Assembly (NCBI RefSeq): GCF_025989125.1
Contig: NZ_JAPDNR010000001.1
Location: forward strand, 6,002,087 to 6,066,086
Direction of reading: 5' to 3'
Length of the DNA stretch: 64,000 nt
DNA from: Chitinophaga nivalis
GTDB lineage: Bacteria; Bacteroidota; Bacteroidia; Chitinophagales; Chitinophagaceae
Shown: positions 17,927-27,129 of the stretch, piece after piece
Layout: each line of letters opens with the position of its first letter
How positions within the stretch are numbered: position 1 is the first letter of the stretch
Made by a program: the position numbers and the translations under genes
Notes under the pieces: generated by a model
Databases searched by the model: none
The model's input: the letters and a program-made list of their open reading frames with translations, nothing else
What the model was told of the DNA's origin: nothing

Positions 17927-18916
17927 CTATTTCGTTATCAGCAACTGATTACTGCCAGTCACCACGCCACCGTTACCTTTTACCGTTGCTTTAATCACTA
18001 CAATCCCTGCATAACTGGTATCCTGCACCCAAAAATTGGCCTGGGCTTCTCCGGTTGCATTAGATAACTTTTGATTCAGGAAAGTACCAATCGGCTCTCC
18101 GGTAGCCCGGAACGCCGTAAAAGTAACAGGCTGCCCGGCGGAAACCGTTCCTTTTAAACGGGTAAGCGTAGTCGTTATCACCGTATTCGCATCCAGTGCA
18201 TTTTTCAATTGTCCCGGCATATCTATGTTCAGATAATCAGGCAGGGCAGGCTCAAAGTGTAACTGTATTTCCCTGCTATAGGAAGACCCAATCACTGCTT
18301 TGACATTAACCGCATCCGGCTGTGCACATTTTATATAGGCAGTAGCTACACCATCCAGGGTGGTATTGGTAGTATAGCTTTTGGCGTCGTTGGAAAAAAG
18401 TCCTTTATCGACGGTAAACGTCACTGTTCGCAGCGTATTCACGACAGTAGGATCTTTGGATTTTACGACCACCGTGGCATAGGTGAAATTATCTGCCGGC
18501 TGGTTGTCTTTGATGACATCCAGCGTCATGATACTATCCGGCGAGATACCCGCAATGAAATAAACAGGGATTTCCCGGGTAAAGGTGTCATTTACCGTCA
18601 CCTTCACAGTGGCCTTGCCAGGCTTATCATACTTCAAATAAGCGGTTGCTTTGCCATCTATACCAATAGTAGTGGTATATTGCCCTGTGTTATTGACGAA
18701 AGTTCCTGCGTTGGTCTCAAACTTTATGTTACGGGTCGTTTTCTCTGTGGAAATATTCACCATAGCCACAATCTCTGCGTAAGTTACGTTATCTGCTATC
18801 ACACTATCTTTCGTCAGGGAAACCGTCATAATATCATCCGCCTTTAACGCGTCTTTTTTCTGACAGGCACTCAGGAGCACACCATACATCAGCAACAGGC
18901 TACTATATTTTATCAT
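17927..18916 (-). CDS. Lipoprotein with tandem Ig-like (Big_1/invasin-type) domains
   Basis: The 329-residue product has a lipobox (LLSAC) at residues 14-18. Two copies of an Ig-like domain follow, each opening with a strand such as MTVSLTKDSVIADNVTYAEI or MTLDVIKDNQPADNFTYATV and closing with A(T/Y)AY(L/I)K. A third beta-rich domain (PVTFTAFRATGEPIGTFLN) comes last. Big_1-type domains act as stalks in surface proteins. It is the last gene of a three-gene unit with the genes at 18921 and 19441, four bases after the middle gene. It likely sits in the outer membrane. Confidence 0.75.
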   Translation of the reverse strand: MIKYSSLLLMYGVLLSACQKKDALKADDIMTVSLTKDSVIADNVTYAEIVAMVNISTEKTTRNIKFETNAGTFVNNTGQYTTTIGIDGKATAYLKYDKPGKATVKVTVNDTFTREIPVYFIAGISPDSIMTLDVIKDNQPADNFTYATVVVKSKDPTVVNTLRTVTFTVDKGLFSNDAKSYTTNTTLDGVATAYIKCAQPDAVNVKAVIGSSYSREIQLHFEPALPDYLNIDMPGQLKNALDANTVITTTLTRLKGTVSAGQPVTFTAFRATGEPIGTFLNQKLSNATGEAQANFWVQDTSYAGIVVIKATVKGNGGVVTGSNQLLITK

Positions 18917-18920
18917 CGCG

Positions 18921-19415
18921 TTATTTTTTTAATTGGGCCTTACGAATAAAAAAACGGATAGCCGGCACGGAAGCAGGCTGGTAAGCATAGTTTCTAAATG
19001 GATAACTCTCCTTCATCGCCGGTAAAGTAATATCAGCCTTAAAACCCTTCAACTGCAGGTTCACCGCTTCACACAAACTGACAGCTGTCGTAAATCCGGT
19101 ATCGGACGTACTTCCCGGAATAGTAGCTACGATACGTATAGTCGTTTGTTCTTTACCGGCAGCATCCAATACAATCGTATCTGAGAATTTATTCATACTA
19201 CCCGTCATGACAAACCCAGAATGGGAAAGTGCCGGCAGCCGTTTCCCCCCCTCCAGAAAGAAGACGTCAGGATTAGCACTGGTATAGGACAACGTTAGAT
19301 TCAGTGGCGTTGTTTCTGCCTGTAAAATACAGCGGAACTTTAAATTCAACTTACGTCCTGCACACACCGGCCAGTTACTGGCCCCATTGAGCAATTCAAA
19401 ATTGATGATAGGCAT
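18921..19415 (-). CDS. Hypothetical protein of the 17.9-21.2 kb operon
   Basis: The 164-residue protein has no signal peptide and no domain I recognise. It is beta-rich with scattered cysteines (VCAG, FRCIL, SLCEAV). It lies 25 bases after the 585-residue gene and four bases before the Ig-like lipoprotein, so co-transcription is very likely. It may be a cytoplasmic partner, or its true start may lie elsewhere. The function is unknown. Confidence 0.6.
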   Translation of the reverse strand: MPIINFELLNGASNWPVCAGRKLNLKFRCILQAETTPLNLTLSYTSANPDVFFLEGGKRLPALSHSGFVMTGSMNKFSDTIVLDAAGKEQTTIRIVATIPGSTSDTGFTTAVSLCEAVNLQLKGFKADITLPAMKESYPFRNYAYQPASVPAIRFFIRKAQLKK

Positions 19416-19440
19416 CTATGTAACAGTTTAAGTCAGGTGA

Positions 19441-21198
19441 TTAATTGAAACCGGTAATATTTTTGGTGATTTTCTCTATCCATTTTTTCAGATCGAGGTC
19501 GAGCGACAATCCTGCATACGGCATCGCAGCCAGTGATTTATCTGTCTTCAGCGGATTCATGTCTTTTCTATAGGCCCACATCACGCCACCGGATACACGG
19601 ACGCCGTCTGTCAACCGCACGCCCAGCGCCGTAATCAGGCTTAAATTATTGAACAGATCTTCGTATTCCTCATCTGCAGAAAAAGATACCACCGTTACAC
19701 CAATCACACCAGACAAGCTTTTGAGCAGGTTTAACTTATTGGGATGTACCAGGGATTTGATAAATGAATAATTCGCCTGCCGGTTAATAGGAAAGAAATT
19801 GAAGTTCGCACCAAAATAAGGCCGGATAACGGTGTGTGGACTGGTAAATACCCAGGCCACCCCCAAATCGGCGGTAATATACCAATCTCCCCGCGTCACA
19901 AATTCGGCGGTTGTTTTACCTGGTATATTTACCTGGATAGGGAAACGCAGGTTTAAGTCTAGATTGATCGTATTAAAACGTGTCTCGAGTTCATTGACAG
20001 CCCCTATATACTGTTGCATGGCAATATAGATCGCATGCTGGTGTGCCCCCATTTTTCTTAGCAGGGCAGTATTTACCGCTATATCCTCCTGACTATAATC
20101 ATTAAGCAGTACTGCTTTTTGTTCGGGATTGTTTTGTATACGCTGTAACTGATCCGTTACTTCCTGCAGTAACTGGTTCATATCGGCTGATACTTTCAGG
20201 TAATCCGGTAAAGCGGTAGCAGCTACCTGCTTATCAAAAACATCCGGCACATCTGCTTGTTGTACCCCATAAATCCGGTATTCCCAGGCGTCATCAGTCA
20301 ATAGCGCTGTAGTAATGCTGTTCCCCAACTCATCAGAAATGCCTAACTCCGACTTATGCGTTACCAGGGAGGTCAGGAAAGTTTTCATATTGTTTTGTTC
20401 CTGTAAATAATAATTTTTGCCCGCTTCGATCTTATGTTCCAGATTATCTGCACGTACATTTTTCTGCATGACCAACGGATACAGGGAATCTGCTATGAAG
20501 GTATTCAAATGGGTATTAACAGTCGTCCGGATTTTTCCTGTATCCAGTGTGATATCCTTCGCCTCGTAGTAGCTGATAATCTGTTGCGTCATGCTGGCCG
20601 ACAATTTACCCATGACAAGGTCTTTGGGGTCCTGTAATCTGGCCGACAGGTCTGTCATGTTCGTAGCCGTGTTATATATATCGTTGACATTCCGCCTGAT
20701 AGTACCCCGCATCAGGATGCTGATCTGTTCAGATTCGGCTGCTGTGGCGTCCCGCTGCATTTCAAATTCGAAACTGTAATTCCTGATCGCCTTTAATGGC
20801 GGAATCACAAAGTAAAAAGTGTTTTTGGCAACCGAATCATCGGCCTTATGCAGGATATCGCGATACCAATCTGCCACCTGTATCGTATCGTCTTTACACT
20901 TCCTGCAATCGCGCTTATTGATAATTTTTAATTTCACTTTGGAAATCTCTTTCGGGATATCGCCATAAACCCGGAAGGGTACATCAAACGGAATAGAGTA
21001 ATCCGTAAATCCGGCTCGCTGCAGATCCACCTTAATCCGGGTACCATATTCATAACCAATTTTTTTCGGGGGACTATTCTCAGCAGCCGCCTGTTCTTTG
21101 GCCTTCTCCTGGCCATTCGCCACAACTGTGATCATAAAAAAAACAGCTACGAAACAGCAGATCTTCTGCCTGACAATCGAGGGACAGCTATTATACAT
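19441..21198 (-). CDS. Exported protein with C-terminal outer-membrane barrel-like region
   Basis: The 585-residue product begins with a signal peptide (KICCFVAVFFMITVVANGQ). Residues about 45-160 are beta-rich and contain a CRKC motif; the centre (about 170-390) is largely helical with coiled-coil character. From about 425 alternating strands such as WYITADLGVAWVFT, VIRPYFGANFNFF and VRVSGGVMWAYRK resemble a small outer-membrane barrel. I recognise no named family. It is the first gene of a three-gene operon with a small protein and an Ig-like lipoprotein, suggesting an envelope complex. Confidence 0.65.
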   Translation of the reverse strand: MYNSCPSIVRQKICCFVAVFFMITVVANGQEKAKEQAAAENSPPKKIGYEYGTRIKVDLQRAGFTDYSIPFDVPFRVYGDIPKEISKVKLKIINKRDCRKCKDDTIQVADWYRDILHKADDSVAKNTFYFVIPPLKAIRNYSFEFEMQRDATAAESEQISILMRGTIRRNVNDIYNTATNMTDLSARLQDPKDLVMGKLSASMTQQIISYYEAKDITLDTGKIRTTVNTHLNTFIADSLYPLVMQKNVRADNLEHKIEAGKNYYLQEQNNMKTFLTSLVTHKSELGISDELGNSITTALLTDDAWEYRIYGVQQADVPDVFDKQVAATALPDYLKVSADMNQLLQEVTDQLQRIQNNPEQKAVLLNDYSQEDIAVNTALLRKMGAHQHAIYIAMQQYIGAVNELETRFNTINLDLNLRFPIQVNIPGKTTAEFVTRGDWYITADLGVAWVFTSPHTVIRPYFGANFNFFPINRQANYSFIKSLVHPNKLNLLKSLSGVIGVTVVSFSADEEYEDLFNNLSLITALGVRLTDGVRVSGGVMWAYRKDMNPLKTDKSLAAMPYAGLSLDLDLKKWIEKITKNITGFN

Positions 21199-21287
21199 AA
21201 GTTTGGTTGACTAATTGGGAGTTATACAGGGGTATGCTATAGCAGCAATTTACATTATATTTTTAAACTGCAAAATTTTAAATACAG

Positions 21288-21315
21288 AGCGGGAGGATAT
21301 TTATATCCTCCCGCT
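21288..21315 (-). terminator. Stem-loop terminator after the alpha/beta hydrolase
   Basis: AGCGGGAGGATAT pairs with ATATCCTCCCGCT (13 pairs, minimal loop). Read on the minus strand it is followed by CTGTATTTAAAATTTT, and lies 34 bases past the stop at 21349. Confidence 0.7.
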
Positions 21316-21348
21316 GATAATGACCATATAGTCAAATAGTAAAAACTG

Positions 21349-22329
21349 CTATGAAAATAATGCCTGACGTAACCCCAACGCTGCCTGCGCCAGAGAGCAA
21401 TTCACCGCTTTAATATGGCTTAAAGGATTCAGCAAACCGTAATCGTGAATAAAGCCATTATATGTTTCGATCGTCACCGGCACACCTGCTTCGTCCAGTT
21501 TACGGGCATAAGCCAATCCCTCATCGTGCAGGATATCATTTTCGGCCAGTTGTACCAAAGCAGGGGGCAATCCTTTTAATTCGGCGATATCCGCCTTTAG
21601 TGGAGCAGCATAATATTCATTTCTTTTTTCCAGCTCCGGTGCATAGTTATCCCACATCCACTTCATCATAGCGGTGGTTAAAAATCTGCCTTCCGCGTAT
21701 TTCTCATACGATGCCCGGCTAAAGTCGGCATCCGTTACCGGCCATAGTAATAATTGAAATTTGATAGCCGGTCCTTTTTTATCCTTCGCCATTAAACAAA
21801 CAGCAGCCGTCATATTGCCTCCGACACTATTACCCGCAATGGCCAGGTTGGCACCATCCACCCCGATTTCATGACCATGCTCCGCTACCCATTTGGTGGC
21901 CGCGTAAATCTGATTGATGGCTACCGGATAACGTGCCTCCGGAGAAGGCGTATAATCCACAAATACGGCCGCAGCACCACTCTGAACAACCAAATCCCTG
22001 ACCAATCTTTTATGGGTGGGATAATCACCTAAAATCCATCCGCCGCCATGAATGAATATAAAAACCGGTAGTTTACCCTGCGGAGCGTCCGCCGGTTTCA
22101 CTACATGTATATTAACGGTAATATCGTCTTGCGTAATGGCTCTTTCTGACTCCGTTATGCCAGACGTGTCTACTTTCACTGATTGCTGGGCATCTACCAG
22201 GACCTGCCTGGCTGCCTGCGGTGTTAACGTCTCCAATGGCTTACCACCACTATTGTTCAGGATTTTCAGAAATGATCTTATTTGCAAGAGAATTTGCGGA
22301 TCTTTCTCTGCAGGAATTGTTTGTGCCAT
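21349..22329 (-). CDS. Alpha/beta hydrolase, hormone-sensitive-lipase type
   Basis: The 326-residue cytoplasmic enzyme has the HSL-family oxyanion motif HGGGWILGD, the nucleophile elbow GNSVGG, the acid in ENDILHDE and the catalytic histidine in FIHDYG. Members hydrolyse short- to medium-chain esters. It lies 41 bases after the DJ-1 family gene in a same-strand cluster (AraC regulator, NAD(P)-binding protein) and is probably the last gene of that transcript, since a hairpin follows. The physiological ester is unknown. Confidence 0.88.
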   Translation of the reverse strand: MAQTIPAEKDPQILLQIRSFLKILNNSGGKPLETLTPQAARQVLVDAQQSVKVDTSGITESERAITQDDITVNIHVVKPADAPQGKLPVFIFIHGGGWILGDYPTHKRLVRDLVVQSGAAAVFVDYTPSPEARYPVAINQIYAATKWVAEHGHEIGVDGANLAIAGNSVGGNMTAAVCLMAKDKKGPAIKFQLLLWPVTDADFSRASYEKYAEGRFLTTAMMKWMWDNYAPELEKRNEYYAAPLKADIAELKGLPPALVQLAENDILHDEGLAYARKLDEAGVPVTIETYNGFIHDYGLLNPLSHIKAVNCSLAQAALGLRQALFS

Positions 22330-22370
22330 AATCGTATATTTTATTTTGCAGTAATTACACTTGTACCTGT

Positions 22371-23066
22371 TTATTTACTTGTCTTTTCCAACTCCCGCGT
22401 TACCACCTGTGCCATTTCCTTAGAACTGAAAGGGTTTTGTCCGGTAATTAGATGTCCGGCTACAACCACATGGGAAGTCATCGGAATAAAAGCCTTTTTG
22501 AAGTGGGCGCCTCTTTCTTTCAGCGCAGCTTCCAGATTAAAAGGCACTTCTTTTTTTCGCATCGCCAATGTTTCTTCAAACCAATCAAATCCTGTGATGG
22601 ATTTCCCCTCAATTAAATATTTCCCATCGGAAAGTTTTACATTCAACAAGCCACCCACGCCATGGCAGATAGCTGCCACCATTTTATTATTTTCATACTG
22701 GCTTTTAATCAGGGATTGCAAAGTAGCATCATCCGGAAAATCGTACATGGTAGCGTGTCCGCCGGCCAGATAAATACAGTCAAATGTCCGTTCTGTAACA
22801 TCCTGCAGGCGACTGGTATTTTTCAATTCCTCCATAAAAGCGTTGTTCTCCAAATACTCCCTTGATACTTCGTCCAGCATAAATGGCTTCAGGCTTTCGG
22901 GATCAATAGGTGTATTTCCTCCTTTGGGGCTTCCAATGGTAACTTCCCAGCTCCGTTCTTTTGCAGCATGAAAGATATGCGTCAGTTCACTGAGCCACAA
23001 ACCGGTTTTCAGGTTACCGCTGGCATATTTATCTACATTGGTGACTACTAATAAAAGTTTTTTCAT
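22371..23066 (-). CDS. DJ-1/PfpI family protein (glutamine amidotransferase-like, Hsp31 type)
   Basis: The 231-residue protein has the class I amidotransferase-like fold with the nucleophile cysteine in ICHGVGG (Cys134, followed by His135) and the supporting Glu27 in GLWLSEL, typical of the Hsp31-like branch. Known members are glyoxalase III, chaperone or deglycase-type stress enzymes. YLAGGHATMYDF is the family's substrate loop. It sits between the AraC regulator and the ester hydrolase, consistent with a regulated detoxification unit. Confidence 0.88.
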   Translation of the reverse strand: MKKLLLVVTNVDKYASGNLKTGLWLSELTHIFHAAKERSWEVTIGSPKGGNTPIDPESLKPFMLDEVSREYLENNAFMEELKNTSRLQDVTERTFDCIYLAGGHATMYDFPDDATLQSLIKSQYENNKMVAAICHGVGGLLNVKLSDGKYLIEGKSITGFDWFEETLAMRKKEVPFNLEAALKERGAHFKKAFIPMTSHVVVAGHLITGQNPFSSKEMAQVVTRELEKTSK

Positions 23067-23119
23067 GTTTCTTTTGTTAAAAAGATCTTTTATCCGGAGA
23101 TGATTATTACGATAAATAC

Positions 23120-24028
23120 TTAGTTAAACGATTGCCGGAACTGCAGCGGAGAAACTGTGGTACGATGCTTAAATAAACGATGAAAGGATTGTGGATGCTC
23201 AAATCCCAACTGATAGGCAATTTCCGAAACAGACATACCAGTGGTAGACAACAGTTCTTTTGCTTTTTCGATTAGCCGGTTCTGGATGTGTTGCTGCGTG
23301 GTCTGACCGGTATGTGTACGTAACATATCGCTCAGATAATTAGGGCTTAGATTGAGCTCCCGTGCTACCAACTGAACGGTAGGTATACCATTAACTGCCA
23401 GTTTATCGCTCTTGAAATAGTCATCCAGCAACTGTTCCAGTTTAATTAACAGATCGCTGCTGACCTTCTTTCTCGTCAGGAACTGCCGATGATAAAAACG
23501 ATCACAATACTTCAACAGCAGATCCAGATTGGATACCAGCAAATCCTGACTGAAAGCATCCATATTGGTAGCTGTTTCCCGGTCAATATTCTCCATGATG
23601 TCCATAATCATTTTTTCTTCCTGTGCAGAGAGATGTAATGCCTCGTTGCTGGCATAGGAGAAATAACCATAATTCTTTATACTGGCAGCCAGCGGATACC
23701 CATGTAAAAAATCGGGATGTACCAGTAGCACACAGCCTTTCACCTCTGACAATAAAATATCTTCAAACTGTACTACCTGTTGCGGCGCGACGAAATACAT
23801 CATCCCTTCTTCAAAGTCATAGTACTGCTGGCCATACTTACATCTACCAGCGCAATCTTTCTTAAGCGCGATGACATAAAAATCAGTGGCGACGGCACGT
23901 AGGATGGTATCCGGATCGATGGTAACATCCGTAAAGTGGAAGATACTGATCAAAGGATGCAGCGGTTTTTTGAATTTCAAAAAATGATGCAATGCCGTGA
24001 TCGATGATATTTTATCTGGTATTTTCAT
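23120..24028 (-). CDS. AraC family transcriptional regulator
   Basis: The 302-residue protein has an N-terminal effector-binding region (about 1-180) of cupin type and a C-terminal double helix-turn-helix (about 200-300). The latter includes PTVQLVARELNLSPNYLSDMLRTHTG and the family signature VSEIAYQLGFEHPQSFHRLFKH. It lies between the NAD(P)-binding protein and the DJ-1 gene, all on the minus strand with gaps of about 40-50 bases. It most likely controls this cluster. The inducer is unknown. Confidence 0.92.
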   Translation of the reverse strand: MKIPDKISSITALHHFLKFKKPLHPLISIFHFTDVTIDPDTILRAVATDFYVIALKKDCAGRCKYGQQYYDFEEGMMYFVAPQQVVQFEDILLSEVKGCVLLVHPDFLHGYPLAASIKNYGYFSYASNEALHLSAQEEKMIMDIMENIDRETATNMDAFSQDLLVSNLDLLLKYCDRFYHRQFLTRKKVSSDLLIKLEQLLDDYFKSDKLAVNGIPTVQLVARELNLSPNYLSDMLRTHTGQTTQQHIQNRLIEKAKELLSTTGMSVSEIAYQLGFEHPQSFHRLFKHRTTVSPLQFRQSFN

Positions 24029-24065
24029 TGGTTCATTTTTATGCAGACAGGCAGAAAATCATCTG

Positions 24066-25004
24066 TTAATGATGGGCGCTTTCCTGCTCAGCCTTTATTT
24101 GTTCTATTCCTTCTTTGAATGTCGTTATTTCAAAATCAGGAAATCGCTTATTAAATTTTGACGTATCAAAAATGTTGTCGTACGCATATCTGGGCAGTAG
24201 CTCCTGGAGTTCCTTTACCCGCTTATTAAATATGGCGCCTAATTGCAAAACAAATTTCGGCACAACGGTGTAGGGTAGTGATCTTCCGTACACCTCAGCG
24301 GCCAACGCAATCAATTGCTGATAGGTCAGTCGGTTATTATCGATGGGCAGGTGCCAGGTTTGTCCATAAGCATCCGGTGTATTACCGATTAACGCTGTGG
24401 CCCTACTGGCGTCAGGCGTCCATATCAACGATCTTACGGTGTCATCTCTTAAAGGTACTTTCAGTCGCTTATGTTGCGCTATGGCATCAAAAATAAACGT
24501 GTTGGTGATGCTTTGGGTTTTACCCGGACCATAAAACTCAGGAGCACGGCAAATCACGGCATCTATTGCCCCTGACTCCATTTCCTTTAAGAGCATTTCC
24601 GCCATCTCTTTCCTTACCGCCCCTTTTTTCCCTACTGGCGAGAATCGCGTTTCTTCCGTCAGCACCTCCGCATTTTGCGGATACATGTACGTATTGTCGA
24701 AAAACACCAGTTTTGTACCATGCTTTTTACAGGCATCTATTACATTCCGCAGGATGCGGGAAAATTGTGCAACCCACATATCGGTATTCATGGGAAGCCC
24801 TAATGTAAAGTAAGCAATCTCACTTCCTTTTAAGGCTTCGTTTGCTTGCCCGCTGTCCTGTAAATCGGCCGAAAACACGGTATCCGTATCATTTATTTTT
24901 ATGGCCTTTCTGCTTACAATCCGGATGTCGGAGGTATACTGTTGTCTGAGTGCTCTTGCTAATGCTTCTCCTATCTGTCCGGTTGCACCAAGTATCGTTT
25001 GCAT
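24066..25004 (-). CDS. NAD(P)-binding NmrA/epimerase-type protein
   Basis: The 312-residue protein opens with a Rossmann fold glycine motif (LGATGQIGEAL, residues about 5-15). The later VFFDNTYMYPQ and CRAPEFYGPGKTQS correspond to the atypical short-chain dehydrogenase/epimerase core. The usual YxxxK is not obvious, so it may be a redox sensor or an NADPH-dependent reductase. It is the promoter-proximal gene of the cluster with the AraC, DJ-1 and hydrolase genes. Confidence 0.82.
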   Translation of the reverse strand: MQTILGATGQIGEALARALRQQYTSDIRIVSRKAIKINDTDTVFSADLQDSGQANEALKGSEIAYFTLGLPMNTDMWVAQFSRILRNVIDACKKHGTKLVFFDNTYMYPQNAEVLTEETRFSPVGKKGAVRKEMAEMLLKEMESGAIDAVICRAPEFYGPGKTQSITNTFIFDAIAQHKRLKVPLRDDTVRSLIWTPDASRATALIGNTPDAYGQTWHLPIDNNRLTYQQLIALAAEVYGRSLPYTVVPKFVLQLGAIFNKRVKELQELLPRYAYDNIFDTSKFNKRFPDFEITTFKEGIEQIKAEQESAHH

Positions 25005-25137
25005 AATGATTCAGTTTTCAGGTTTACCGTTATTGTTAGTTATTTATTATACTAAACGGTTTTAAGTCCGGCCTCAAAATCTAGTCAACAATTGCGTTGC
25101 CGGTTTTGTTTAGGCCTTCCTGCTGCCGGCAGGGTGC

Positions 25138-26127
25138 TTACTTCGCTGGTGCAGTAGCGTGAATTAATTCCGGGGCGTACAAGGCTGCCTGAAAATCGGG
25201 CAGGTAGTCATACCGGATCATCTTGCCTAATTTTAAGGATCTCAGCAAGGCAGACAAGCCACCATCTGTAAGTGTTAGTGTAACATTCTTCCGTTTAGCA
25301 CTGCTTGCATGTTCCAGCTGACGCACATCCGTGTAGCCATGCGTCAACTGGTGTTGTTGATTCAGATTGATAAAATTGGTCCGCACCAATGCTCTACCGG
25401 ATGTAGCTATATACATTTTTTTCCCTTCCAGGATCATATCGGTTTTTCCGGTGGCATTATCTGCGATATCAAACCTGACCGACTGATTGGTTTCCTGATA
25501 ACTGATGGCGGTTAGCCACTTTGGCAAGTTATATCCCACCCTACCTCTTACCATGGCCAGTTCCGTATTTACGGGAAGTTTCAGTACGTATCCCCACAAA
25601 TCTTTCGCCTTCAATTGCCGGAGTAAGGTAAATACACCGGCTTTGGCAGATCCGGGTTTTGTAGTTACAATGGAGATGGATACCTCATTGTAAGTGTCGT
25701 TATCGCAGTAGTGGTATGCATAAGCGGTGATGGCCACCAATCCCCGGTTGGGCCATATAGCAATGGGTTTTACCGTTGCTAAAACCTCCGGGGGCATCAG
25801 TGCTTTCAGTCTGCTCAGGTTAGCGGTGAAAATGGCGGTAATGCTGCTGTTTTTGTAATAAAAATTAGGAGAATAGGATTCAAATCCCATATCTACTTTC
25901 TTTTTAGCCAGTGTTTTAAACCAGCTCAGGTCAATCTCCGGTGCTGCTGACGCAATCACTGAAAGTGGCGGATTAGAACGATAGCGGTCATATAAACCAT
26001 CTTTCATTACCGGAACGCGGTGACCAGCGAGGTCAATGATTGTTTCCTTTGGTTTTACGGAATCCGGGTTTCCACCTGCGTGTATCTGCATACCGGTTAC
26101 CATGATCAACATCTTCAAAATGCCCAT
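25138..26127 (-). CDS. Acetoacetate decarboxylase family protein
   Basis: The 329-residue product matches the acetoacetate decarboxylase fold. The Schiff-base lysine would be Lys203 in VGYNLPKWLT, preceded by the typical glutamate-containing WGYVLKLPVNTELA. Family members decarboxylate acetoacetate or act as aldolase/dehydratase-like enzymes on related keto acids. The N-terminus (MGILKMLIMVTGMQIHAGG) is hydrophobic and might be a weak export signal, unusual for the family. It is separated by 133 bases from the NAD(P)-binding gene and may have its own promoter. Confidence 0.8.
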   Translation of the reverse strand: MGILKMLIMVTGMQIHAGGNPDSVKPKETIIDLAGHRVPVMKDGLYDRYRSNPPLSVIASAAPEIDLSWFKTLAKKKVDMGFESYSPNFYYKNSSITAIFTANLSRLKALMPPEVLATVKPIAIWPNRGLVAITAYAYHYCDNDTYNEVSISIVTTKPGSAKAGVFTLLRQLKAKDLWGYVLKLPVNTELAMVRGRVGYNLPKWLTAISYQETNQSVRFDIADNATGKTDMILEGKKMYIATSGRALVRTNFINLNQQHQLTHGYTDVRQLEHASSAKRKNVTLTLTDGGLSALLRSLKLGKMIRYDYLPDFQAALYAPELIHATAPAK

Positions 26128-26326
26128 ATATAGTTTTTATAGTACTACAAAATTCGGGCATCATGGCAAAGTAACTGTATCTCAATCAACTGAATATGTA
26201 ACATCATCTCTGTTATGTCCACTATCCCAATGAGAAAGGACAATCTTCCGCGACCTGTCAACCAATTCCGGTTTGATATGTTCTATAATAAGAAGCAATC
26301 ATTCTATTCACCCAAAAAATGACCAT

Positions 26327-26422
26327 ATGCAACTCGCCACCGCACTCGAACAAGTCGTAATGCTAATTTTAATTATCATCGTAACGCTCCTGGGAATTAC
26401 AGTTTTCCCTCCTGCATCCTGA
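26327..26422 (+). CDS. Possible 31-residue hydrophobic peptide
   Basis: ATG at 26327 opens a short frame ending TGA at 26422. It has a soluble head (MQLATALEQVV) and a single hydrophobic stretch (MLILIIIVTLLGITVF), the look of a one-span small membrane protein. A strong hairpin 70 bases downstream would serve as its terminator, the main reason for listing it. No homologue is recognised and chance is quite possible. Confidence 0.25.
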   Translation: MQLATALEQVVMLILIIIVTLLGITVFPPAS

Positions 26423-26491
26423 TTCCAGGTTTCAGGTTCAGCTGCTTATCCAGTGGCGCTATAAATGCCATTTGTGTTTTATTGAATTTAC

Positions 26492-26536
26492 TACAAACGA
26501 CAAATCCCGCACTAAGTGCGGGATTTGTCGTTTGTA
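26492..26536. terminator. Perfect 22-bp inverted repeat
   Basis: Bases 26492-26513 pair exactly with 26515-26536 (core CCCGCACT/AGTGCGGG). It is a very stable hairpin with T- and A-rich flanks, but no annotated gene ends into it on either strand. Confidence 0.6.
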
Positions 26537-26606
26537 CAAGACCGGTATGCTTTCAGTACCGGGTATGCATATCTTGCAGCTAAAATATCATCCATCTAAG
26601 TATCGT

Positions 26607-26614
26607 TATCTTTG
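26607..26614 (+). promoter_or_regulatory. Candidate -7 box (TATCTTTG) for the lanthipeptide-type genes
   Basis: An exact TAnnTTTG match 183 bases before the first precursor ATG and downstream of the isolated hairpin. No well-spaced TTG -33 element was found, and the implied leader is long. Confidence 0.35.
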
Positions 26615-26796
26615 TGCAGATTTAAATGCTTCTTTATACCTTATTGTTCCCACCTTTCTTTATAGGATAGTATACAGCAAAACACTGCAGCCTATTTATC
26701 AAGATAAAAAATACCGTTTTTCCGTGATAGCCACTTCCCTGTTTTTCGCCTAAATTCAGACGCTAACTTTTATATAATACCCAAAATTCGACGTTC

Positions 26797-26988
26797 ATGA
26801 AAAAGAAACTGAACAAAAAACTCAACCTGGGCAAAATTCAGATTGCGAACCTCAATCCAGCAGACCAGTCAGCACTCAACGGCGGTTTACAACATGTTAA
26901 ACCAATCGAAGATTTCCTGACGACTACGAGTCCTACCAGACTGACCAGATGCTATATCTGTCCGGTTCCGGATTCTGACATCAGTTAA
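26797..26988 (+). CDS. Class I lanthipeptide-type precursor, copy 1
   Basis: The 63-residue peptide has a lysine-rich leader (KKLNLGKIQIANLNPADQ) ending in a Gly-Gly motif at NGG (residues 28-30). A 33-residue core follows, rich in Ser/Thr (LTTTSPTRLT) with two cysteines in CYIC. This matches the leader style of Bacteroidota class I lanthipeptide precursors, whose Ser/Thr are dehydrated and joined to Cys as thioether rings before leader removal. A homologous precursor follows 141 bases downstream. No LanB/LanC, radical SAM or peptidase-transporter gene is in this window, so the enzymes must act from elsewhere or be absent. Confidence 0.72.
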   Translation: MKKKLNKKLNLGKIQIANLNPADQSALNGGLQHVKPIEDFLTTTSPTRLTRCYICPVPDSDIS

Positions 26989-27129
26989 GCACACACTGTA
27001 CCTTTTTTAAGTAGCAGGCCCTTATACCCATAAACCTGTATTTTTCGAAGGCACTATTCCCACCTGTGAGCTGGCATCTCAGGCAACTTCTTTGTTAACT
27101 TTTCTATTACATTCAAAAAATCCATTTAC

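Larger units (their letters stand above)
26128..26796. other. Intergenic region, 669 bases, with hairpin, possible small ORF and promoter box
   Basis: Upstream of both the decarboxylase (minus) and the lanthipeptide-type genes (plus). It holds a possible 31-codon membrane peptide, a perfect 22-bp hairpin at 26492-26536, and a TATCTTTG box at 26607, each listed separately. The 93-codon frame at 26472 overlaps the hairpin and is not protein-like. Confidence 0.5.

Noticed and set aside
26472..26753. 93-codon frame upstream of the lanthipeptide-type genes
   Set aside because: Runs straight through the 22-bp hairpin and a promoter box and has no protein-like features.
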